Source: Cryptomeria japonica
Lineage: Eukaryota; Streptophyta; Pinopsida; Cupressales; Cupressaceae
Direction of reading: 5' to 3'
DNA length: 64,000 nt
NCBI RefSeq assembly: GCF_030272615.1
Contig: NC_081407.1
Location: forward strand, 139,008,897-139,072,896
Numbering within the stretch: position 1 is the stretch's first letter; each line of letters begins with the position of its first letter. Both the position numbers and the translations under genes were made by a program. A model generated the notes under the pieces. That model saw nothing but the letters and a program-made list of their open reading frames with translations, was not told where the DNA came from and did no database searches. This document shows, in pieces, positions 54,510 through 64,000 of the stretch.

Positions 54510-55725
54510 TGTAATATCCCTTTCCAAAATTTTAATGCAAACTACAATATTCACCAAATAACATGTAATGGGTGAAAAATTAGGGTTTCATCCATTAATG
54601 TGGTAAAACCGCTATTTTTTGCTTAGAGACCATCACATTGGGCAAATATGGAATTTGATAGATCTAGCCTTAATAGATCTAAATTCTAATCAGATTCCAA
54701 GGGTTTTAGATGTGCCTCTTCTTTCCCTTTGAATTGAATTGATTTGATTAAATATATTGAAATTAGGGTAAATGTGTGTAAACTGAAGCAATTATGCATA
54801 AACAATGAGCCACAGTCGTCAAATAGAGCCACAAACCTAGATCTGAGTAGTATGTGAATGTTTAGATTTGTTCTCAAGAGGTTGATTTACATTTCTGGGA
54901 CCGTGGTGCCGGTCACCCTGGTCCTCCAAACTTTTCGTCATCCAAAAGGGAATATGTTCATCTTTACAAATAATGTTGATCCTGAAAAATTGAAACTCTG
55001 TACCTATTCCTTTACATAGTAGAAAAGGGGAAATGGTTGAGAATAGGGGTTTGCCTTAGGTCAAACCTTGCTTTTGGAATTGTCCATGAAATAGAATTGA
55101 AATATAAATAAAGTAATGTGATGGAAATGTTTTTATTCTGAGGGAAAGATTGAAATGACTAAAACATTAATGATATACCTTTTAATGAAGTTTTGTTTAT
55201 CTTCACAAGGAATTAGGATTTCATGTAGATAGTCTTCATAAAATATAGAACATGAATGTCATATCCAATGCTTGAATCTTGACTTTACTTCTACTCCAAT
55301 GCTTGAAAGAAGTCTGATCACTTGCTCACTTAATGTAATTGAGATCTTGAATTCAAATTATGAATGCTTGATATGAATGTGTGATGTCAAAATGAGAGGG
55401 GTAGATCTCCTTTTATACATGCTAGTCGAAAAACAAATTAAGTTTTCAACATGAGCCAAAATGGGATCTAGGTTCCCGCTTAAATCATGTTACCGTTATG
55501 AGTGCCCAAAATGGGTCCTTTTGGAGAAGACCATGGTGTTGGGTGCCCTTGTCCTAGACATTAGGGTCCCAGGATCTTGGGGACAGAAATGTAAATTATG
55601 AAATTTTTAGTGAGATGCATGGTGTGAGCAAAATTAGGACTTCAATTAGGCCTTAGGGGATGAACACCAAGGTTAGGGCCCAAATGAGGACAATATTGTA
55701 AGGGGGTACAATTTAGGATGCTACA
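54510..55725. repeat. Possible solo LTR
   Basis: Starts TGTAATATCCC and ends GGATGCTACA, giving TGTA...TACA inverted ends over 1216 bp, with LTR-like composition and no ORF. The 5-bp flanks (AGTGA, TAACA) do not match, so a target duplication is not seen. It could equally be chance or a decayed LTR. Confidence 0.3.
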
Positions 55726-58700
55726 TAACATAAACACAGTCTTCACCAAATTATATTCAAACTACAATAATTAGTTATACTCAAACACCACAAACAATAA
55801 TATCCTATAACAAGTGATGAAAACAACATAAACATTAACCAACAAAGTATATATTGACTCATTGTATTATCCTACAAATCTTTGAAGCTCCAATGCATTC
55901 CCTGGGTGATAATGATCTAAAAAACCAAAGTGTGTATGTCCTCTAATTGCAATAATTAATGGGTTTCATCCATTTATCATAGTGTCCTATGGGTTTCCAT
56001 CCACAAAAGTTGACTAAACACAAGTTCCCAAAATATACAATAACATAACCTAGATACCTACAATTGAAAAGTCTTCCCCAACTCTATATGCTACCTATAT
56101 ACAAATTAGACTAGTCAATCAAGACCAAAATTGGTGCCAAGGCCCAAATTCAAACTTCATGTGATACATTTTAAGTTGGCCTATAACATTTCCAATTGAA
56201 GGTTTGACTTATTTCTTCCCTCCTATTTTGGCACGAGTTAGACCAACGCCTTGACCCTAGATTCTAGTGTGCCATTGAGTTGGCTCCCTCTTCACGCTCT
56301 AGCATGGGTTAAGCAATATCCCCAAACCCTAATCCTTGGCAGTCGTTTGGCAACATTAAGTCAACTCTCTCTTTATGTTTTGGCATGGGTTACACGATAT
56401 CCCCAAACCTTGATCCTTGAAAGCCATCTAGCAGGCGTCAAGCCTCGACCTCAATCCGCAATCTTTAACAACTCCTTAGCATGATCCTAGCCACAATACC
56501 AACCTTTGATCACCAATCTCTTCCTAGCATGGGTTTGGTGGTAGCCTCAACCCCCAACGAAAGGGAACATGACAAGTGCGATACTCATGACAATCTTTGG
56601 CTTGCCAAGTGGGATCAATTATCCTTATATACTCCTTTATCATATAAGAAGCATGGAAAATCTAAGGCATTCTAACTACCTCCTCTAAATCCTCATCAAT
56701 GGCTACTCTTCCACCTCTGCAGCCTCAAAAGTGAAGTCAAAATTGCCACCCTCCTTGCCATCCTATTCACTCACTACATCATAAACCAAGTGACCCCTAC
56801 CTAATCATAGCTATGATTAACATTATCTTTTTAAAGATTGTATAATATGAGTCCTAGGGGTAAGAGGAATCTACAAGGGCACTACTCATTATGTCTTGGC
56901 AACCTCCTAAAGAGATCAATAGTAATGGGGTATTGATGGTAAATAGGTTGGGTAGTTATCATCAAGTTTATGTAGTAATTTTGAAATAGAGTGAATCTCA
57001 AGGCCATTCCTACTTGTTGAAGAGCCTGCTCCTTGATGGTAGTATCATATGGCTCTATCACTTGTCCACCTCCCCTCCATGTCAATATACTTGGGTTTAT
57101 GATGAATTCTCTGTTTGTAAGAGTCAACACTTTTAGTGCAGCCACATCAAAGAGTCTACATTTGTGCCATCCCATGGCTCTAAGGAGTGTAGGAGTATTG
57201 GGGCCATTACTCCACCTATTAAATAATTGGTGTCCAACACTACTAGAGCATAGGTGTGTTCTTGCCTCCCAACAAACAAGTAGCAATCAAAACAATCAAG
57301 ACCTTCCATAAGGGAAAAATGACATGTAAAGGAACAAAGGAAAGCTAAATCCCCAACCTATCTCCTAGACTTTCAAGTCATAGAAAAGATACCCAAGCTA
57401 ACGTTTCTAGTCCTCATACTCAACCTTAGGAAGTGTAAGACAATCCCCTAAAGGAAAGACGCATAAAATATAGTAGTAGACACCATAAAGAGCAATCATC
57501 CACTCTTTTACAACTCTTGGAAACTAGAAGTTTCTCTAGTAAGAATCCCAATAAGTAAGAATGTCACAACAAATGAGGTGAAGATCATACAATAGGGACT
57601 CATAGCACTCTCAGTACTATCCTGTGAAGGATGGCCAGGTCTACTTCTGATAGTGCTTGTATGATATATGTGTATCATGCTTGCTCTTTGGTGGCATTCC
57701 ATCACATGTAGGTGTCTTCTAAAATTCAAAAGCCTTGTTCAACCTTAGAAAAAAACTAAAAATTAAAAATGTCAAACTAAAAAAAGTCCAAAAAGTGTCA
57801 AAATAAAAAAACACACAAAAACCAAAATCAAAACTATAAATTAAAAAAAAACTCTGAAAACAATGCAAACACTCAAGTTGTTGATTGTCCCTAGCCAACA
57901 AAAGTGACTAAGAAGTTCTTCTGGGTGACTAAGCACCTATACCCCTCAACATAGGTACCTCTATGGGGTGAAAAGGAGTGACCCTACCTATGCCAAAAGA
58001 AATCCCCATGGAGTCAAATAAACTAAATTGATTGAAATTCAACAAAATGTAAACATGAAATCATTTCTAATTTGAACAATAGTCTAATGCAACAAACAAA
58101 ATTGTTTTTGACAAACATTTTCAAGAAAAAATAGTAAAAGATAAAATTGGGGCGAAATAGATTTTTTCTCGTTTTTAACACCTTAGCAACCACATAAGAT
58201 TGAATAGTTGTCATAATTTCAATCCTTTTGTTGATACCTCTTTGTCAATAGTAAGCTCACATAATTTCATCACATTTTCTATTGTAGCTCCTTTTTTCTC
58301 TATCTCTCACAAGCACAATGAAGTTCCAATGAAATACATTTTTGTATATATAAGCTTATCTTTAATTGTTTTGTAGGTTGTTTATGCATATCAAAGAAAG
58401 CATCAACATCATCTCCTTAATCGTGTATCAATGGTAGGTGTTGTAATTTTATAGCATCATTTTTCACGATTAGACAAATATTACATGTTTTCATACATTT
58501 CATTTGTAAGTCCAAAAGTAGGACATCAACAAGAAGTGTGGGTCCAACATGCTTTTTGTGGGAGATGACATCTACCTTTTATGGAGATTGTGCTCAAAAT
58601 TATATGGGCCAACAAGTAAGTCCAATGATTGTATGGTAGTCTAGCTCATGACTCATACAATGTCCTTATTTCTTTAAAACTTTGCTTTCTTGATTGAAGT

Positions 58701-61700
58701 CCTCAAAGAGCTCTTAGAACCATCTGCCATGTATATTTCATCCTTGCTAGAAACATACTTAGCTTGTGCATTTTGCTTCCTTCCTCCAAAACTAGCATTT
58801 TGCACCTTCAATTGCAAGGGCATCTAAGAGACCTTTAGGTCACTCAAGTGACCCGTGTTAAGCTACAAGATCACTTAGGTGACTTGCCCTACTAAAATGA
58901 ATGACCCACTTCTAAGAGGGGTGACACTATTATGTTCGGTTAGTGTGTGAATCTTCTAGTTTTGAAAGTTTCTCCTTTTTTTTGGCCTCTAATTGGTTGT
59001 CCCTATGAGTCTTGATGACACGAATTACTCATGTTAACTACCAATCTTTTCCCCTTAACTCGTTGTCATTTATCCTTTGATTCTTAGTTCCATTTCCTAT
59101 ATACATAATAGAGCCAAGAAGCATAAGGAAATTGAAGAGAAGAAGTGTAACACATAGAGAAGAAATAATTTGGCTACCTCTACATGATTTTGTTAGAAGT
59201 TCTACATTGTTTCCTCTAAGAATAGAATCATCTTTAGAAGTTTACAAGCCACTTTGCAAACCTAAACATCCGATCTTTCATAACCAAGCTCTAGCCTCCC
59301 CCATAGTACAAGAATCTTATAAAGCTTCCACAACTTCCAAGTAATGCCCAATCTTTGCATCATTGGATCTATTATTGCCTCCTGCAACTTTCTTCTTTTT
59401 TCCCACCTCTTGCTACCTTCTTTGCTTTCCTTGGGATTTTAGGGTTTCTTTTGATCTATTCTCATGTAGGTGGTATCACAATGGTCTATTCATTGGTGCT
59501 TCAGCCCAAGCATTTGGGTTTGTATCTCTATCGCCCTACCCCAATATTAGCTACTTGTTAACCTTAAGCCTTGAATCCTAATATAATTTCCCTTAGCACA
59601 AATGATATCAAACATCTTTATATTTTGATCCCCACTTCATCCTCACCATCTACTTTTAGACTTCCAAGATTTAGTGTCATCCAATTCTTGTAACACTTGA
59701 CATTGAGCATGTTGCTTTCTCGATCCTTGATTCTTAAACAGTTCTCAATCTCTCTTTTCTTTCTATGCTATAGTGTTAGATATTTTTTACTCCAATCCCT
59801 AGTCCCTCTTCCTTTAGTAGTGAGTGTCCCTTTTCTCTATTCTCAACCACTTTCATTACTATGCTTACATGTTTTAGACTTCTCATCCCCTTCTTTGTAA
59901 ATTATATTAGGTACTTCGTAGCCTTGATCCTCATACCCCACTCTTATGGCAAATGATATCTCATTTCTCAACAACCTAAACCTCATCATTCCCTTCCTCT
60001 TCTCAAGCCTTTGAGATTGATAATGCTTACCTACCTACTAGTATTCATTTTATAGGATCTTGATTCGCCATCTCCCACTGCTTCTTTCTACATTCCCCAA
60101 GCATATGTAATTTCCTTTCCCCCTTTACTTAATACTGGTGCACTCCAAGCCATGACTCATGATCCTCCTTGGCATACCAATATGTAATTCAACAAGATCC
60201 AAATAAGTAGGTTTGCAATTTTTTTTTACCTCTATGCATTGTTCATACATGATTTTTTTGTCAATCATTGATGCTTATGCACATTGCTCCACCTATCTCC
60301 CCTACAGTGTGTAGCAAATGATTACTGCTTGAAGGCGACAAAAATGAACCCTTGAACACCATTTGACTCCATAAAGCCACAAATTCAAATGTAAAGATAG
60401 GTGCAAAGAGCAAAGATGAGTATAATTAGCTCAATCACCTTAAATTTAGAAACATGTTGCCACAAGTCTATAAATAGGTCCCATACTACTTTCTAAATGT
60501 GGGAAGAACATTTTAACCACCCTTACTCAGCCAACACCAAATACAAGGTGGATTTCTTGCAAATGGATGTGCTAGTGCATTGAGTGCCTTGACCACTGAA
60601 GAAATTATGCAACCCCTGCTTAGACAAACATAATGTAAGAGTAACACACTACACTTAAACTATAATCACTTACAAAACCCAAAATAGCTTTACGCAAGAG
60701 AGTACCAAGAAATAAATGCTGGATTATAGGATGTAATAATGATTCAATGATACATAATATACAAGAGAGAACTTGCTTTTATATAGGCAAGGTGAAGATA
60801 TATGACAACATAGGATTATGGCATGAGACATAAAAAGTAAATAACCTAAAAGTGCCCTAAATAAGATTAATGAAGTGTGACTAGAACTTAGATGGGAACT
60901 AGTTAGGCAATATACCTCATTCATAGCAACCACCCCTAAGTGCAATTTAAGGAAGAACAAACAAATAAGAGGATGCAAAAATGGGTCTTGACAACAAAGC
61001 CATGTTAAGTACTAATGAAAAAAAAAACCTATCGTAAATGAAATAAAGAACAAAATCCAATAGAAAAAATGCCTCTTCAAACAAAATGTATGCAAACAAA
61101 ACATGTACAAGTGATGGAAGGACTCAAGATTATACAAACATGCTTAACAGAATCAAGTACATTTTTTTTTGAATTACTGTAAAATCCTGTTCAACAAATT
61201 TTTTGTATTGTTCTTATTGGATGCATGCTTAACAGAAGTCACATTACAATATTATACGAAAGAGTACAGTTGCAGCCTTAACAAGTTAAACCATAAATAT
61301 GTACAATTATCATATGCTAACATGTTGTATTATGTGTTTCTAAATCAATAAAAACAACCAAAGTAAGAAGACTGGCCTGTTTCTTTTATATTTCTTTTCA
61401 AATAAATAGCTCAAATATATCCCTGCTGTTAACACACAATTCTTGAAAACAGAACTATCATACTGTTCGTCACTCTGGAGTTGAGTCTTGCAAAAATATC
61501 TGTCTTCCTCGTGCACGGGAACATCTGTCTCTTAGAAACTTAATATAACAAAGAAGACAAACCTATTCTTGAGGAAGTTCTAGTTAAATGATTCTGATGT
61601 TAATTCCGAGAGAAAACAAAAGTAGTGAGACAATAACAAATCCTTTTGTATGAATTGAGAAAACTTCACATGATTATTGTACTCTATAAGATTTGGGTTG

Positions 61701-62749
61701 TAGATTACAGAATATATGTTATATATCTTGATTATATCTCAAGGTTTTAGTAGGAGCATGATCACTGTACACAGCCTATTAGATTATGTATTTAGACAGA
61801 TTGAGTAGAGTTTATTGTAGTACCTCCTAAGCAGGAAAAAAATCAGTGACCGCCTGTGTAATTATACCTCGTGTATTTTGCTGAGTATATTAATTTATAA
61901 AATTTCTAGGGTTCATCTTCAAAAGAGTATCCTGAGGGCGGAAATAGTTTTAAAAGAAATGGCAAAAAGATTACGTATTATTATCATTTCATGTCCCCAC
62001 TTATGTTTAAAATGAAAGATAAGTAGCAATAATGACATTAATGGAATACTCCCCAGTCAAATGTAGACTTCACTTGACCAAACTCAGAGAGAGGAGAAAA
62101 GGAGACAGCAAATCAAGTTGGATCCATGGGGGATTGCATTGCATTGAATTATTACAGAAAAAATCAAAGCTTTGTCTCATGGGCATGGATTTGCATTAAA
62201 CCACTGCCTTTTCCGCATACCAATGGGGAAAGGGTAAATGATTTTTAAAATATTAAATATTTTTCAGTTTAAATATTTTTCAATTTTCATTATAATCCAT
62301 CAATCAGAAGTAAGGATATAGTTAATCCAAATGTTTTTGGATTAGATTGTGTAGAGATTTTTTTCAAACGTTTTGGATTACACTTGATTTATTACTGGGA
62401 TGATAGTAGAGAGCACAAAGATATAAAAATGAGTTGTTGCAGACCAAGAACAACTAAAAAAGGAGAGGGGAAGAGAGAGATGGGTCAAAGGCTATATGAC
62501 GGTCAAGCATCAAGAAAGGAAAAGAACAAAAACAAACCAAATATATGATTTCTGATATCATTAAGGTAGCATTATTCATTATAGATTGTAGAAATCTGAT
62601 ATTATTAAGAAGTATTGTGAATATAAAGAATTGATTTCTCAATTTGCACTCAAACAAAATAGCATGCATCAAATCACATAAGTGATGACACATTTGTTCT
62701 CTGCGAGTTGTATTTTTATATAGCAAAGCAATGAATGCTGGGATTACAA
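55726..62749. other. Intergenic DNA downstream of the host gene, no gene supported
   Basis: AT-rich, with short frames only. At 56230-56540 a degenerate tandem repeat of about 78-80 bp gives GCATGGGTTA every unit (two clear units 56275-56351 and 56352-56431). At 57740-57860 there is an A-rich stretch. At 58850-58900 a short palindrome GGTCACTCAAGTGACC. A 134-residue minus frame at 57286-56882 has no recognisable domain. Confidence 0.5.
56275..56431 (+). repeat. Degenerate tandem repeat, unit about 78 bp
   Basis: Two adjacent units share GCATGGGTTA and ATATCCCCAAACC; weaker relatives extend on both sides to about 56230 and 56540. Confidence 0.55.
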
Positions 62750-62755
62750 TTTATT
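62750..62755 (-). terminator. Candidate polyadenylation signal of the PNGase A-type gene
   Basis: AATAAA on the minus strand, about 180 bp after the stop codon at 62935-62937. Other A-rich signals are possible. Confidence 0.35.
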
Positions 62756-62934
62756 GACCAATTCAATTCTTTTAACTTTGAACCATAGTGCAATGAAATC
62801 CGATTTCATGCCATATGGTAGAAAATACTTGCTGATTTATACATCTGAGAATGAATTGCATGTCAACCAATTAAAATAATTAGAAAAGCAGAACCTACCT
62901 TTGTGTGGCCTGCCTTGGCTTTCTATGAAGAAAG

Positions 62935-64000
62935 CTATCCTTCGAAGTATAAGGACGTGTTGCCACAGAATGTGTCTATATGATCTGAAAGAAAGGTATA
63001 GTTGCTTACACTCAAAGATCTAGAATAGCAACCTTCAGTACTCCGATACCTGTATGTCTCTTGGGTGCTTCCCAACCCACTTCTGACTAAGTTATTCTGA
63101 ACAAAAATATAGCCCTCTGAATTCTGAGTATTATTTAAGGAGCTGAAAAAACTATTCGTTGGGGCAACAATGGAGATATCCATATTGAAGCCATTTGAGA
63201 AGTTTGCCGTCTCAAGAGTGGTGTCATTACCTTTGTCCACCACAGCAAAATACATATATATGCAAAAAGAACTATCAACTTGAGTAGATAATAGCATCCC
63301 TGTGGGCGCCTTAAGTATAGCACCACTTGTGGCCATAATACTTTGCTCCACTGTCTGTGCGTCTCCATTGTTTCCAAAAGTCATTGAATTTATATACTTA
63401 TATTCTTGTGAAATGTGAGTAGTTATATTTCCCTGAGATGATTCTACCCAGCCAGAGTGGGAAATCTTCCTGTTGGCAGATGTAACAAACGATCCATCCA
63501 GGCCTTCAAAGTTTGATTCAACATTGATCTTTAAAGGGGGCGCCTCATATTCAGTTAATTTTCCATTTGTTCTTGCACTATTTTTATCAAGCCACAAGTG
63601 CAAATTTGCATCCACAAACCACACACTGAGAGCATTGGTCACGGTCAAGCTGAACTTGTGCTCTTCTCCATCTAGCAATCTTCCCAAAAATGGCGTCATT
63701 TCTATTTCATAGCTAGGGAGAATAAAAGACCCAATACCAGAAACAGGACGCCAGAATAGTGGATTAATCCCTCCTGTATAAACTACAGGAAAAGGCCACA
63801 CAGCACCAACCACTATATCATCTACCGAAGCCACTACCTCTCTAAAAGACCCATTACCTGCTGTGTTGGTCAAATGGTTAGCTTCAATATACACATTAGG
63901 AGGATTAGCGTACCAGGACTCATCATCTGAATGGAATGAAACATAAATCTCCAGAACTGCCCTGTATGCATTAGGTGGTATGCGCAATGACTTCCCCTGG
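62935..64000 (-). CDS. Peptide-N4-(N-acetyl-beta-glucosaminyl)asparagine amidase A (PNGase A) family protein, C-terminal part
   Basis: Open without a break from the right edge to TAG at 62937-62935; about 354 residues are visible and the frame continues off-window, so the start is not here. The family (plant and fungal PNGase A) removes N-glycans from glycopeptides in the secretory pathway or vacuole; members have roughly 580-640 residues, so about 60% is seen. Family landmarks: YRAVLEIYVSFHSDDESWYA, ANPPNVYIEANHLT, GNGSFREVV, VGAVWPFPVVYTGGINPLFW, PFLGRLLDGEEHKF, NALSVWFVDANLHLWLDK, EAPPLKINVES. Several N-glycosylation sequons (NGS, NIT, NDT, NFS, NYT, NTS) suit a secreted protein. No intron is visible. 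The one intact host gene here. Confidence 0.93.
   Translation of the reverse strand, partial: QGKSLRIPPNAYRAVLEIYVSFHSDDESWYANPPNVYIEANHLTNTAGNGSFREVVASVDDIVVGAVWPFPVVYTGGINPLFWRPVSGIGSFILPSYEIEMTPFLGRLLDGEEHKFSLTVTNALSVWFVDANLHLWLDKNSARTNGKLTEYEAPPLKINVESNFEGLDGSFVTSANRKISHSGWVESSQGNITTHISQEYKYINSMTFGNNGDAQTVEQSIMATSGAILKAPTGMLLSTQVDSSFCIYMYFAVVDKGNDTTLETANFSNGFNMDISIVAPTNSFFSSLNNTQNSEGYIFVQNNLVRSGLGSTQETYRYRSTEGCYSRSLSVSNYTFLSDHIDTFCGNTSLYFEG

Noticed and set aside
56882-57286. 134-residue minus frame as a hypothetical gene
   Set aside because: No domain, no matching upstream signals, AT-rich surroundings with many stops; chance or old repeat remnant.
59132-59900. Series of short plus-strand frames (60-72 residues)
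   Set aside because: Pyrimidine-rich sequence gives stop-free stretches by chance; overlapping frames with no family pattern.

Overview
This is nuclear DNA of a seed plant, and a conifer or other gymnosperm seems most likely. That inference rests on a repeat-choked locus holding only one recognisable host gene, long nested LTR retrotransposons with aged copies, plant-type Tat, chromovirus and Copia lineages, and a plant L1 LINE. The species cannot be told from the sequence. All family assignments come from motifs read by eye; no database search was run.

Region by region: (1) 1-30.7 kb is a nest. An L1-type LINE on the minus strand (ORF1 about 30664-29049, endonuclease start 21830) is split by a chromovirus (22033-29043, plus strand, perfect 5-bp duplication ATCCC). 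At 20944 the LINE is cut again by a Sirevirus-like Copia element (minus strand). The left LTR of that Copia is in turn interrupted by a Tat-like Ty3/gypsy element, here called gypsy-1, which fills 1-12934 and continues off the left edge. (2) 31781-52738 is one very large (about 21 kb) minus-strand Tat-type element, here called Tat-2, with LTRs of about 1.4 kb and a GTATG target duplication. It carries gag, protease plus G-patch, RT, two RNase H domains and integrase, an antisense plant-mobile-domain ORF, and a 2.5-kb duplicated 3' region with an inverted LTR fragment between the copies. (3) 52.7-62.9 kb is AT-rich intergenic DNA with a microsatellite, a possible solo LTR and no gene I can support. 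(4) 62935-64000 (minus) is the C-terminal part of an intact peptide-N-glycosidase A-type gene that continues past the right edge. It is the only credible host gene.

The most interesting element is gypsy-1. It has an RNase H domain with all four acidic residues between protease and RT, while the usual RNase H behind the RT has lost a key Asp. It also carries a long extra ORF whose second half lies inside the U3 part of the LTR, so it is present in both LTRs. Its pol is a single open frame broken almost only by TAG codons, which fits decay of methylated CHG/CpG sites; LTR-to-LTR comparison confirms this directly at several codons.

Relative ages from hand-counted LTR samples: gypsy-1 about 8% (30 of about 380 bp), chromovirus about 8% (18 of about 220), Tat-2 about 3% (10 of about 325). 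Nesting order gives LINE, then Copia, then gypsy-1; the chromovirus also post-dates the LINE; Tat-2 looks youngest.
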